64,000 bases of DNA, taken from NCBI GenBank assembly GCA_025362495.1, contig JANYGI010000002.1, positions 49,373 through 113,372 on the forward strand, in the 5' to 3' direction. Under the pieces are notes generated by a model that was given only the letters and a program-made list of their open reading frames with translations, ran no database searches and was not told where the DNA came from. Every line of letters starts with the position of its first letter. Position 1 is the first letter of the stretch. Below, one piece after another: positions 39,794 through 48,344 of this stretch. This DNA is from Byssovorax sp. (GTDB lineage: Bacteria > Myxococcota_A > Polyangia > Polyangiales > Polyangiaceae). Made by a program: the position numbers and the translations under genes.

Positions 39794-40416
39794 CGACCCA
39801 CGACGAAGCCATTCGCCACCTGAGCGCCGCAGATCCCCGCCTTGCGGCTCTCATCGCCCGCACCGGGCCCTGCCGCATGGGCGCCCGCGCCGCCGAGAGC
39901 GACCATTTCGAGGGGCTGGTCAGCGCCATCGCCAGTCAACAGCTCTCGACCAAGGCGGCGGCCACGATCTTCGCGCGGGTGAAGGCCCTCGGCCTGGACG
40001 AGACAGGCCGCTTCCACCCCACGACGCTCCTCGCGAGGGACGAAATGTCCCTCAGGGGAGCAGGCCTGTCGGGGCAGAAGGCCCGCTACATCCGCGACGT
40101 CTGCGAGAAGGTGACCTCGGGCGCGCTCGCCCTCGACAGCCTCCATGCCATCGACGACGAGGCGGTGATCGAGGCCCTGTGCAGCGTCAAGGGCGTTGGC
40201 CGCTGGACGGCCGAGATGTTCCTGATGTTCCGCCTGGGCCGACCCGACGTGCTGCCGGTGGGCGATCTCGGGATCCAGAAGGGATTCATGAAGCTCTTCG
40301 CCCTGAAGACGCTGCCGACGCCCGAGAAGATGGCGAAGCTCGCGAAGCCCTTCCGGCCCCATCGCTCGGTGGCGTGCTGGTATCTGTGGCGCCTCGTGGA
40401 AGAGCAGGAAGGCTGA
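39790..40416 (+). CDS. HhH-GPD DNA glycosylase (3-methyladenine type, AlkA-like)
   Basis: 208 aa, with the ATG overlapping the previous stop (ATGA). It removes alkylated bases in base-excision repair. HFEGLVSAIASQQLSTKAAATIF is the AlkA-like entry helix. The helix-hairpin-helix LCSVKGVGRWTAEMFLMF is followed by the catalytic-Asp segment DVLPVGDLGIQKGF. The large N-terminal TBP-like domain of E. coli AlkA is missing, so it belongs to the short Mag/AlkA form. It is unusual that such a gene is the last member of a thiD/FG-GAP/SBP-like overlap chain. Confidence 0.93.
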   Translation: MTTHDEAIRHLSAADPRLAALIARTGPCRMGARAAESDHFEGLVSAIASQQLSTKAAATIFARVKALGLDETGRFHPTTLLARDEMSLRGAGLSGQKARYIRDVCEKVTSGALALDSLHAIDDEAVIEALCSVKGVGRWTAEMFLMFRLGRPDVLPVGDLGIQKGFMKLFALKTLPTPEKMAKLAKPFRPHRSVACWYLWRLVEEQEG

Positions 40417-40431
40417 GCGCCTATCCGATGG

Positions 40432-40467
40432 TTCGAGGCCGAACGATCTCCGTCGTCCGGCCTCGAA
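40432..40467. terminator. Bidirectional hairpin between convergent genes
   Basis: TTCGAGGCCG (40432-40441) pairs perfectly with CGGCCTCGAA (40458-40467). Inside, ACGA pairs with TCGT around a TCTCCG loop, giving a long stem with one mismatch. It sits between the glycosylase stop and the glycosidase-like stop on the other strand. No strong T-tract is present. Confidence 0.65.
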
Positions 40468-40476
40468 GGCCGGCGT

Positions 40477-42108
40477 TCACGGGAAGGCAGCGAGGCCCTT
40501 GGTGACGGCGTCGTGCCAGACCGCCTTCGCCGGAGCATCGTTGTCGAGGCGGTAATCGCAAGCGGGCCAGTTGAGATCGAAGTACGCGGCGTAAGCCGGC
40601 GGGTAGCTGCGCGAGTTCCAGTACGTGATGGCCTGGGAGAGGTACTGCGCGCGGCCCTGCGGGTTGCCCTTGACGGGGCACGAGCCGAGCTCGGGGACGG
40701 CCCACGGCTTCCCATGCGCCTGCGCGAAGTCGATCACCTTGCCGAACTGGGTCGCGGCGTCGGCGACGTCGCCCTGGTCGGCGTTGGAGTTGTAGGTGTC
40801 GGCGCCGAAGACCTCGATCACGTCGTCGCCGGGGTACATGCCGTCGGTGCCGAGGAGCGGGCGCGAAGGCGCGATCTTCGGCGTCATCGAGTACTGCATG
40901 ATGATCAGCGTCGCGTGGATGTCGAGGTTGGGGCGGGTGGCCTTCACGCTGTCGGCGATCGTGCGGATGTGCTTCCACGCGGCGCGGTAGGCGGTGGGCG
41001 TGAACGTGTGGTTGACGTAGAGCTCGTCGTCGGGCTCGTGCCAGAACGTCCAGTAGACGGGGTGGTTGTCCTGGATGCCATTGAAGAAGCTCTTGAGCGC
41101 GGTGTCGTGCGTGCCCGCGGAGACCTCGGCCGGCGGGTACTTGAACGAGTAGGCCGAGGCCGCGTTGCGCGCGACGTCCAGGGCCTGGACGGTGTTGAGG
41201 AACGGGGTGACTCCGCCACCACCGTCGAATGCGCGGGTGACGCCCATCGCGCCGAACTGGCCATTGAGCAGATCGAACGTCGCGGCGTCGTGCGGCGAGA
41301 ACGAGGCGCCGAACAGCGTCGTCGCCTTCGGGCGCAGGGCGACGAGGGCCATCGTCGCGACGTCGGTCGGCGCGGACGAGACGGCGACGCGGGAAGCCTC
41401 GGTGGCCGGCCCGAGGCGAGCGTCGGTGTCGTAGACAGCGAGGTTGATGCCCCACGAGCCGGTGTTGCCGCACGATCGGTCGAGGCGCTCGTGGGCGATG
41501 GTGGAGGTGGTGGTGGAGGGCTGCACCGGGCTGACCTCGCCATAGACGCCCACCAGCACATCGCCGTTGCGCGTGGTCGCGAGCGAGGGAGTGACGTGGT
41601 TCGTCTGCGACGTCGTCTCGGCGCTGCTGACGGAGGCGTCGATCGGGTTGACGGGATCGACGTTGGCGTACGCCTGGATGGTGGCGATCCCGCGCGCCGT
41701 GGCGCTGAGCGTGAAGGCGTAGGAGGCCGGCTCGCCCGCCGCGACCGCGCGCACGAACACGCTGGTGCCGAGTCCCGCGCCGCCGCCGACAGTGCCGGTG
41801 TCGGTCCGGCGATCGACCAGCGTCCAGCCGCTCGGAGCCGCCACGGTGATGGTGGAGTAGCTGGCAATGACGGCGACCTCGACGTCGCCCGCGACCACGC
41901 CGGTGGGCTTCGCGATGCTCAGCGCCATGCCCGGCCCGGTCGATTGATCGAAGGCGCTCACCGACGAGGCGCGCCAGGTGATCGCCGTCCCGAGAGCAGC
42001 GATGTTGGTGTCGACGGCGCCCTCGGGAGCACTGGAATCATCCGGCGCGCACGCTGCGAGGAGGGACGTGGCAACCACGGTGAGGAGAGCAAGATTGATT
42101 CGCTTCAT
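40477..42108 (-). CDS. Secreted glycosidase-like lipoprotein (TIM-barrel, GH26-like) with N-terminal beta domain
   Basis: 543 aa from MKRINLALLTVVATSLLAAC (lipobox LLAAC). Residues ~45-225 form a beta-rich adhesion-type domain (VAGDVEVAVIASYSTITVAAPSGWTLVDRR) found in secreted myxobacterial proteins. The C-terminal part is a TIM-barrel with YWTFWHEPDDELY, where the Glu fits the acid/base, and KPWAVPELGSC, where the Glu fits the nucleophile. Together these match clan GH-A retaining glycosidases such as GH26. The likely target is an extracellular beta-mannan or beta-glycan (inference). Confidence 0.75.
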   Translation of the reverse strand: MKRINLALLTVVATSLLAACAPDDSSAPEGAVDTNIAALGTAITWRASSVSAFDQSTGPGMALSIAKPTGVVAGDVEVAVIASYSTITVAAPSGWTLVDRRTDTGTVGGGAGLGTSVFVRAVAAGEPASYAFTLSATARGIATIQAYANVDPVNPIDASVSSAETTSQTNHVTPSLATTRNGDVLVGVYGEVSPVQPSTTTSTIAHERLDRSCGNTGSWGINLAVYDTDARLGPATEASRVAVSSAPTDVATMALVALRPKATTLFGASFSPHDAATFDLLNGQFGAMGVTRAFDGGGGVTPFLNTVQALDVARNAASAYSFKYPPAEVSAGTHDTALKSFFNGIQDNHPVYWTFWHEPDDELYVNHTFTPTAYRAAWKHIRTIADSVKATRPNLDIHATLIIMQYSMTPKIAPSRPLLGTDGMYPGDDVIEVFGADTYNSNADQGDVADAATQFGKVIDFAQAHGKPWAVPELGSCPVKGNPQGRAQYLSQAITYWNSRSYPPAYAAYFDLNWPACDYRLDNDAPAKAVWHDAVTKGLAAFP

Positions 42109-42350
42109 GGGAAACACACTTCGCAAGGGGCGTGCCGGGCCGAGATGCCCTCGAAACCAGGCAATTGCAAGGGGGGTGCGGCGCGGCGCACCGCACCCCG
42201 GGTCGACGCGCGCGCCGCGGCGCGGCCCGTGGCGTCGCACCTCGGCCGCGCGACGCCCTCCGGGACCGGGCGCTGCGGCGGGCGGTGTCGCACCGGCGTG
42301 ATCGGGCGCCGCGCTTCCGGGGCGGCGCGCGCTGGAGTACAAGTCGAGCC

Positions 42351-43730
42351 ATGGCGGACGCCGCGGACCTGACCACGAGCCTCCTGGCGCGCCCGCCGCG
42401 GGCCGTCCTCGAAGCCTTCGATCTCCACGTGATCGCCGGGCCCGACGCCGGCGCGCACCGTCGCCTCGGGCCCGGGCGCATCCGCGTCGGGACGGCGCCC
42501 GCGTGCGACGTGCGGCTCGGGGATCCGACGGTGTCGCACCTCCATTGCCAGCTCGAGATTCATGGGCACGGCGTCCATGTCACCGATCTCGAGAGCACCA
42601 ACGGCACGTTCGTCGACGGCGTGCGGGTGTATTCCGCCGAGCTCAGCGCGGGCGGGACGGTGACGATCGGGGCCACCGTCCTGCGGCTCGAGCTCACCGG
42701 CGAGCCGGTCTACGTCGAGCTCTCGCGCGCCGATCGCTTCGGCCGTTTCCTGGGCGCCAGCGCCGAGATCCGTCGGGTCTACGCCATCCTGGAGCGCGTG
42801 GCGCCCACCGACGCGACCATCCTCATCCAGGGCGAAACAGGCACGGGCAAGGAGGCCCTGGCCCTGGCGATCCACGAGGCGTCCGAGCGCGAAGGCGGGC
42901 CGTTCATCGCCGTCGACTGCGGCGCCATCGCCGAGAACCTCTTCGAGAGCGAGCTCTTCGGGCACGTCCGCGGGGCCTTCAGCGGCGCGGTGATCGACCG
43001 GACTGGCCTCTTCGAACAGGCCAATGGAGGCACGCTGTTCCTCGACGAGATCGGGGAGCTCCCGCTCTCGCTCCAGCCCAAGCTGCTCCGCGTGCTGGAG
43101 ATGCGCGAGATCCGTCGCGTCGGCGCGAGCACCACCAAGCGCGTCGACGTCCGCGTCCTCGCGGCGACGAACCGGATGGTGGCCCGTCAGGTCAACGAGG
43201 GCACGTTCCGCGAGGATCTCTATTACCGGCTGGCCGTGCTCGAGGTCATCATTCCTCCGCTCCGCGCCCGCCGCGAGGACATCCCTCCTCTGGCCGCGCA
43301 TTTTTACCAGAGCTTCTCCGGGCGCAGCGACCCTTTGCCGCCGGAGTTCCTGGCGACGCTGGCCGCGCGCGCCTGGCCGGGGAACGTGCGCGAGCTGCGC
43401 AATTTCATCGAGCGGAGCGTCTCGCTCGGGTGGGTGACGCGGCAGAGCGAGAAGTCGATGGGCCTGCCCACCAGCGCTCCGCCGGGCCTGCCGGCGAGCG
43501 CGCCGCCGGGGCTCGAGGCCCTGTTGCCCATGGATCTGCCGCTGAAAGAGGCGCGCGAGCTCTGGACCAACCGCTTCGAGAGCCTCTATGTCAGCGCCCT
43601 GCTCCGCCGGTGCCACGGTAACGTGACGCGGGCCGCCGAGCTCGCGGGCGTGAATCGACGCTCGCTCCAGCGCTTGATGGCCCAGCACGGGCTCCGCTCG
43701 GGCGACGGCGACGATGATGCCGACGAGTGA
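42351..43730 (+). CDS. FHA-domain sigma-54-dependent activator (EBP)
   Basis: 459 aa from MADAADLTTSLLA. An N-terminal FHA domain (residues ~23-115: GRIRVGTAPACDVRLGDPTVSHLHCQ, DLESTNGTFVDGVRV) replaces a receiver. The AAA+ core follows: Walker A GETGTGKEALA, Walker B GGTLFLDEIGEL, and a sigma-54 contact loop that reads GAFSGA instead of GAFTGA. The C-terminal Fis-type HTH is GNVTRAAELAGVNRRSLQRLM. FHA-EBPs respond to Thr phosphorylation by Ser/Thr kinases, and a Hanks-type kinase lies 1.7 kb away. GAFSGA is a rare but tolerated variant. It is convergent with the CBM9-like gene (8 nt). Confidence 0.93.
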   Translation: MADAADLTTSLLARPPRAVLEAFDLHVIAGPDAGAHRRLGPGRIRVGTAPACDVRLGDPTVSHLHCQLEIHGHGVHVTDLESTNGTFVDGVRVYSAELSAGGTVTIGATVLRLELTGEPVYVELSRADRFGRFLGASAEIRRVYAILERVAPTDATILIQGETGTGKEALALAIHEASEREGGPFIAVDCGAIAENLFESELFGHVRGAFSGAVIDRTGLFEQANGGTLFLDEIGELPLSLQPKLLRVLEMREIRRVGASTTKRVDVRVLAATNRMVARQVNEGTFREDLYYRLAVLEVIIPPLRARREDIPPLAAHFYQSFSGRSDPLPPEFLATLAARAWPGNVRELRNFIERSVSLGWVTRQSEKSMGLPTSAPPGLPASAPPGLEALLPMDLPLKEARELWTNRFESLYVSALLRRCHGNVTRAAELAGVNRRSLQRLMAQHGLRSGDGDDDADE

Positions 43731-43738
43731 GAGGCTCG

Positions 43739-44611
43739 CTACGGGAGCGGCTCGAGCTCGGCGCGGCACCAGCTCCGATCCTCGGCAGAGGGCTTGAGAG
43801 GGCCGCCCATGGTCCCGCACGACACGGCCCCTCCGTCCAGATCTTGGTAGTGCAGGAAGGACTGGAATCGATCGTCCCCGGGGTGCGCCACGTCGACCCC
43901 GACGTTCCAGTGGACGACGCGCGTGGACGTCAGCTTGGTCATGCCGAGATCGGTCGCTGGGATGGAGACCTCGACGTTGTAGCCGGCCCCGTCGACCGTC
44001 GTCACCCAGGCGCCTTTGAAGGTCGAGCCCGGCGCGCGCAGCCCCTTCTTCCCGTCCGTCGAGGGCGCGAGGATCACGCTCACTGCATGATCGGTGGTCA
44101 GAGTGCCAGTCGCCTCGTCGATGGTGACGAAGTAGAGCTCGACGGCGTCGCCCTTGTAAAGCATGGTGATATCGGGGTACGGGGCGACCGGCGTGGCCTT
44201 GTTGACGCGCACATGGACGTGAATGGCGTCCGCGGTCCACGCCGAGCGGATGACCACGCTCACCGGGTCCGACGAGAGCCACGTCGGCTTCGGGCAATCG
44301 GTGTACTGCCCCTTGGCGGGATTGAACGCGATCGACGGTAGCCCGCAGAATTCGCTCGGATCGCCGTCGATCAAGGGCGCGAAGCCCGGTGGGGCGGCCG
44401 CGATCGGGGTACAGCCCAGCAGCGACGTCGAGTCGCAGGCGGGGTTGCCGTCGGGCGCGTCGGCGGCGGCGTCCGCGTCCCCGCCGGCGGTCAGGCCGTC
44501 GAAGGACGAGAAGAAAATGCAGCCCGCGAAGGCCGGAGCGGCGCCGACGCCGAGGGCGGCGGAGACGACCGCAGTGAGCACGCGAAGCGGAGAAACACGA
44601 ATCGATCGCAT
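43739..44611 (-). CDS. Exported CBM9-like carbohydrate-binding-domain protein
   Basis: 290 aa. The signal (VLTAVVSAALGVGAAPAFAGC) may end in a lipobox Cys. An Asp/Ala-rich linker is followed by a CBM9-like (family 9 carbohydrate-binding/DOMON-like) beta sandwich: PLIDGDPSEFCGLPSIAFN, WTADAIHVHVRVNKATP, GDAVELYFV and YNVEVSIPATDLGM. Such domains bind sugars or haem-type ligands. The start follows the PEGA-like gene stop by one base (TGAGATG), so the two are coupled and probably belong to the kinase operon. Confidence 0.75.
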   Translation of the reverse strand: MRSIRVSPLRVLTAVVSAALGVGAAPAFAGCIFFSSFDGLTAGGDADAAADAPDGNPACDSTSLLGCTPIAAAPPGFAPLIDGDPSEFCGLPSIAFNPAKGQYTDCPKPTWLSSDPVSVVIRSAWTADAIHVHVRVNKATPVAPYPDITMLYKGDAVELYFVTIDEATGTLTTDHAVSVILAPSTDGKKGLRAPGSTFKGAWVTTVDGAGYNVEVSIPATDLGMTKLTSTRVVHWNVGVDVAHPGDDRFQSFLHYQDLDGGAVSCGTMGGPLKPSAEDRSWCRAELEPLP

Positions 44612-44612
44612 C

Positions 44613-45431
44613 TCAGAAGGTCAGCAGAAAGGGGACGCGCGGCGGGGCGACGAGCCGCTGCGCGACCGGGCTCGCGCGGGGATCGGGGCGGGTGAGCCAG
44701 TAGATCATCGCCGCGCCCATCGCGACGATCCCGACACCGAGGAGCGTGTCGCCGACGATGATCTTGGTGCGGGTGGCGTCGACGTCCGACTGAGCGCAGC
44801 GCGGCGCGCAGCCGGAGTGCAGGTCCCGGAGCGAGGCGCTGCCCACGAGATCGAGCGCGAGGCCCGTCCCGGCAGAGGCGATCCCCAGCGCGCCGAAGGC
44901 CATCGAGAGCGGCGGGATCGAGGCGCGCTTCGGCGGCGGCGGCGGCGTCTTCGCGGGGATCGTCACGCGCAGGAGGCGATTCTTCTCGCCCGTGGTGATG
45001 AGCACGGGCAGCTCGATCGGCGGCGCGCCGCGCGGCTCGAAGCGAAACGTGCGCTGCCCCGGGTTCACCTCGAGCGCGGTGCCGGTGAGCCGTGGCTGCG
45101 CGAGCACGCCGTCGACGAGGACGCGGACGTCGGGCCGATCGGTGTCGTCGGGCGCGCGCGCGCTGACGATGACCGAGGCGATCGCGCCCTCGACCTCGCG
45201 GATCCACGTCACGCAGTCGCGACGAACGATCTCGGGGCACGCGTCGCGGCTGCACACGCCGAGCTCGACGCGCGACGCGAGGAGATCGCCGGCGAGGCGC
45301 AGGCGCTGGGCTTCCTCGTAGGAGCGCACGCACGCCGCCTTGGTGTCGTCGGCGCGGGCCGCGGTGGAGTGAAGCGCGGCGACGGCGATGAGCGACAGGC
45401 CGACGAGGAGATCGAGCGGAATGCGCGCCAC
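44613..45431 (-). CDS. PEGA-like periplasmic/membrane protein of kinase operon
   Basis: 272 aa. A signal peptide (LDLLVGLSLIAVAALHSTAARA) leads to a helical TPR-like stretch (RSYEEAQRLRLAGDLLASRVELGVCS). A PEGA-type beta segment follows (DVRVLVDGVLAQPRLTGTALEVNPGQRTFRFEPRG), then two C-terminal membrane helices (LSMAFGALGIASAGTGLALDLVG and IIVGDTLLGVGIVAMGAAMIYWL). This layout regularly accompanies Hanks kinases in Myxococcota. It begins 42 nt after the kinase stop and may be its periplasmic partner or substrate (inference). Confidence 0.75.
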   Translation of the reverse strand: MARIPLDLLVGLSLIAVAALHSTAARADDTKAACVRSYEEAQRLRLAGDLLASRVELGVCSRDACPEIVRRDCVTWIREVEGAIASVIVSARAPDDTDRPDVRVLVDGVLAQPRLTGTALEVNPGQRTFRFEPRGAPPIELPVLITTGEKNRLLRVTIPAKTPPPPPKRASIPPLSMAFGALGIASAGTGLALDLVGSASLRDLHSGCAPRCAQSDVDATRTKIIVGDTLLGVGIVAMGAAMIYWLTRPDPRASPVAQRLVAPPRVPFLLTF

Positions 45432-45473
45432 GGCCGCGAGGATACAGGAATCACGCGCCGCGGCGGGGCGCGC

Positions 45474-46913
45474 TCACAGGCACTCGGGCTTGATGTGCCA
45501 GATCCCCGCGGCGTCACGGCTCCGGCAATCGTCGCCGCGCGCCGGCGCCACGACGGGGCGCGCGCGATGCGAGGACGACGCGCGCGGCGCCGACGCGGCG
45601 GGCGGCGTGGCCACGGAGGCCAGCGCGATCGGCGGCGCCGCCGACGCCGACGGTGCCTGGACGCTGGCGACCATCTCCGCCGGCGCGGACGCCGAGGCCG
45701 CCGCAGCCGCCTCGATCATCGCGGTGGGCGCGCTCGGGCCGTGCAACGCGAGCCGCAGCGCTACGCCGGCGAGCAGGGCGAGCCCCGCGCCGACGAGCGT
45801 CGCCGTTCGCTTCCACGGCCACCGCGGCCTCGTCATCAGCGTCGTCGCGGTGACGGCCACGCCCGCGGGCGCGATGCTCGCGGGCGCCGTGCTCGTCGGC
45901 GCGGCGGCCGCTTCCACGCGCGGCGCGAGCTCCGGCGCGGCGCCTCGTCGCTCGATCTCCACGAGCTTCGCCGCGCGCGCCGCGAGCGTGTCGTGCGCCA
46001 GCTCTTCGACCCACGCGCCGACCTGCGCCGGCGTCGCGGGCGGCACGCACGCCTCGAGCGCGAGCGCCAGATCGCGCGCCGTGGCGAAGCGACGATCGGG
46101 CGATCGCTGCAGCGCGCGGTGCACGATCGCGTCGAGCTCGCGCGGGATCGACGGCACCACCGAGCTCGGCGGCGGGGCGCGTTCGTTGAGGATCCGGCTG
46201 TAAATGTGGCCCTCGGAATCACCGTCGAAGAGGCGCTTGTTCGCGAGCATCTCCCACAGCACCACCGCCGCGGCCCAGACGTCGCTCTGCCGACTCACCT
46301 CCCCGGCCCGCAGCTGCTCCGGCGCCATGTAGGGGATTTTCCCTTTGAGCTGGCCTTCGCGAGTCGTCTGCGATCGCCCCGTGGCCTTGGCGACGCCGAA
46401 GTCGACGACGCGCGCGGTGCCGTCGGAGCCGACGAGCACGTTCTGCGGAGAGACGTCGCGGTGCACGAGATCGAGCGGCTCGCCCCGATCGTCACGCGCC
46501 TCGTGCGCCGCGTGGAGCCCGTGGAGCATGCCCGCGGCGATGGCCACCGCGACGGCGACGGGAGCGGGCTCACCGCGCTTGGCCGTGAGCTTCAGCAGCC
46601 GCGCGAGCGACTCGCCCGCGATGTACTCGAGGACCAAGAGGATCTCGTCGCCCTCGTGCACGAAGTCGAGCGTCGAGACCACGTTGGGGTGGCGGACGCG
46701 GCTCGCCATCCGCGCTTCATCGAGGAACATCGCGACGAAGTCCGGATCGTGGGCGAACTGCGCATGGAGCTTCTTGATCGCGACGATCCGGTTGAAGCCC
46801 GCAGGACCGCGGAGCTGACCGAAGTGCACCGCGGCCATTCCGCCCGCCGCGATCCGATCGTGGATCACATAACGACCACGTGGTTGGGCCGAGCCGGGGT
46901 CCGCCGACGTCAT
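45474..46913 (-). CDS. Hanks-type Ser/Thr protein kinase with C-terminal transmembrane segment
   Basis: 479 aa from MTSADPGSAQPRGRYVIHDRIAAGGM; the earlier TTG in the track is not needed. The Gly-loop AAGGMAAVHFG, catalytic Lys VAIKKL, HRDVSPQNVLV, DFGVAK and GKIPYMAPEQLR show an active eukaryotic-type kinase fold. HRD-VSPQN is the variant typical of myxobacterial kinases. An Ala-rich region and one membrane helix (TATLVGAGLALLAGVALRLAL) follow near residue 375, with a short periplasmic tail ending in Cys-containing RSRDAAGIWHIKPECL. It heads an operon with the PEGA-like and CBM9-like genes. Confidence 0.95.
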   Translation of the reverse strand: MTSADPGSAQPRGRYVIHDRIAAGGMAAVHFGQLRGPAGFNRIVAIKKLHAQFAHDPDFVAMFLDEARMASRVRHPNVVSTLDFVHEGDEILLVLEYIAGESLARLLKLTAKRGEPAPVAVAVAIAAGMLHGLHAAHEARDDRGEPLDLVHRDVSPQNVLVGSDGTARVVDFGVAKATGRSQTTREGQLKGKIPYMAPEQLRAGEVSRQSDVWAAAVVLWEMLANKRLFDGDSEGHIYSRILNERAPPPSSVVPSIPRELDAIVHRALQRSPDRRFATARDLALALEACVPPATPAQVGAWVEELAHDTLAARAAKLVEIERRGAAPELAPRVEAAAAPTSTAPASIAPAGVAVTATTLMTRPRWPWKRTATLVGAGLALLAGVALRLALHGPSAPTAMIEAAAAASASAPAEMVASVQAPSASAAPPIALASVATPPAASAPRASSSHRARPVVAPARGDDCRSRDAAGIWHIKPECL

Positions 46914-46954
46914 CCCGGCCAGGGTACACGCCCGCGACCAGCCCGGCGCGGTCG

Positions 46955-46984
46955 TTGACAAATCCGCGCGAGGCCCAAGAATGG
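46955..46984 (+). promoter_or_regulatory. Candidate -35/-10 for the Spy-like gene
   Basis: A perfect TTGACA (46955-46960) is followed after 17-18 nt by AGAATG/GAATGG, a weak -10 candidate, on the plus strand. It would direct transcription into the Spy-like gene at 47064 with an ~75-nt leader. The -10 match is poor, so confidence is low. Confidence 0.3.
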
Positions 46985-47063
46985 CCTCTCGGCGCGAGGC
47001 ATTTTGCCCGCGCCTTCACGGAAACCCGCCGGGTGCGAACGCCCCGGCAGTGGAGAATTGAAA

Positions 47064-47636
47064 ATGCATCCTGGAATGATTGCCTGGTGGAAACAGGCGC
47101 GCCGACACGGTGATTGCGGCGCACACGCGGGCGACGGCCCGCAGGGCGAAGGCGGCGGGGGCGGGGGCGGCTGGGGTCGCCACGGTCACCACGGACCTGG
47201 CCATCACGGTCCTGGCCATCACGGCCCTGGCCACGAGGGCTGGGGCGGCGAGCACGCCCACGCGGGCGGCGAGCTCGACGGCGACTTCGGCGGCGGATCC
47301 TTCGGTGTTCGACGGCCGCTTCGCTTCCTGGCCTACAAGCTCGAGCTCGACGAAAAGCAGGTGGCCGAGCTGGCTCGGGTCCTCAACGAGCTCAAGACGG
47401 AGCGGGCCCAGGCCGAGGTCGATCACCGGCGCACCATCGCCGGGTTCGCCGACGCAGTCTCGGCCGAGGCCTTCGACGAAAAGGCCGTCTCCGGCGTGGC
47501 CACCGAGCGCGTGAAAAGCGCCGAGCGCCTGCGCGACGCCGTGGTCAAGGCCCTCTCCCGCATCCACGCCTTGCTCTCGCCGGAGCAGCGCGCGAAGTTC
47601 GCCTACCTCATCCGCACCGGCGCCCTCACCCTGTAG
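47064..47636 (+). CDS. Spy/CpxP-like protein with His/Gly-rich N-terminal region
   Basis: 190 aa from MHPGMIAWWKQARRHG, with TGGAG upstream. Residues ~25-70 are Gly/His-rich (GGGGGGGWGRHGHHGPG) with three copies of HHGPG encoded by a 15-bp tandem repeat. The C-terminal half is helical (LELDEKQVAELARVLNELKTERAQ and IHALLSPEQRAKFAYLI), fitting the Spy/CpxP LTxxQ family of metal-sensing or periplasmic chaperone proteins. No export signal is clear. Several related predicted proteins in Myxococcota carry such His-rich N-termini, which could bind Ni, Zn or Cu. Confidence 0.65.
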   Translation: MHPGMIAWWKQARRHGDCGAHAGDGPQGEGGGGGGGWGRHGHHGPGHHGPGHHGPGHEGWGGEHAHAGGELDGDFGGGSFGVRRPLRFLAYKLELDEKQVAELARVLNELKTERAQAEVDHRRTIAGFADAVSAEAFDEKAVSGVATERVKSAERLRDAVVKALSRIHALLSPEQRAKFAYLIRTGALTL

Positions 47637-47657
47637 CGCCCGCAAATCCCGCCCATC

Positions 47658-47700
47658 CGGCCCCTCCCTGCGTATCGCTGAGTGAGGGGCCGCTCCTTTT
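47658..47700 (+). terminator. Hairpin with T-rich tail after the Spy-like gene
   Basis: CGGCCCCTC (47658-47666) pairs with GAGGGGCCG (47684-47692) across a 17-nt loop. CTCCTTTTCC follows. The stem, the T-run and the location 22 nt after the stop codon support intrinsic termination. Confidence 0.7.
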
Positions 47701-47787
47701 CCAGACCCACGCTATCGCCATTCCTCACAATGGATGAGCGGCGTGGCGACACGAAGCCTTCGACCTCGCGCGGTGATCGGTATCGCC

Positions 47788-48267
47788 TCAGCGCAGGCTA
47801 TCACGCAACGTCGTGCCGGTGCGGAGGTAATGGTTCAGCCGGGCCTCCCAGTCGCGCATGAAGGACTGGTAATGCTCCTCGGTGAACGCCGCCACGAACG
47901 CGTCGCCCGCGGGGCCGAGGCTGGTGTGGGAGTACGTCACGACGGCCTCGCAGCCGCCAGGAGCCGCGGAGAGCTGGATGCGAAGCTTGCAGGCCGTCAC
48001 CGTCGGCGAGATCTTCACCATCTCGATGAAGCCCGCCTCCGGCTCGTGACGGGTGATGATCCACACCGCGTCGATCGGCGCGGCCGAGGTCACAAACACG
48101 CAGTCTGGCTCGGCGACACCGCTGCTGCTCAACACGAGCGTGGGGTCCCACCCTTCGATCCAGTCGACCTCACGGACCGGGCAGAGCAGCGGAAACACGC
48201 GTGACGGCGCGGCCACGAGACGCTGAGTGAAAGATCGGGTGATCCGGTTCGGCGTTGTCAGCTTCAT
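47788..48267 (-). CDS. SRPBCC-fold (START-like) ligand-binding protein
   Basis: 159 aa from MKLTTPNRITRSFTQRLVAAPSRVFPLLCPVREVDWIEGWDP. This opening, with the C-terminal helix DAFVAAFTEEHYQSFMRDWEARLNHYL, is the polyketide-cyclase/SRPBCC fold. The central strands (AVWIITRHEPEAGFIEMVKIS, EAVVTYSHTSLG) line a hydrophobic cavity. The ligand is unknown. It is convergent with the Spy-like gene, whose terminator lies between them. Confidence 0.8.
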   Translation of the reverse strand: MKLTTPNRITRSFTQRLVAAPSRVFPLLCPVREVDWIEGWDPTLVLSSSGVAEPDCVFVTSAAPIDAVWIITRHEPEAGFIEMVKISPTVTACKLRIQLSAAPGGCEAVVTYSHTSLGPAGDAFVAAFTEEHYQSFMRDWEARLNHYLRTGTTLRDSLR

Positions 48268-48344
48268 CGTCGTCGCGAACGATGCGACCACGCATCCGCC
48301 CGGCCGTCGAGCCCCAACCCGGTAGCGTGGCCCACGCCAGCAGC

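Noticed and set aside
44223-46958. 911-aa plus-strand ORF
   Set aside because: Antisense of the CBM9/PEGA/kinase operon, whose kinase motifs are unambiguous on the minus strand.
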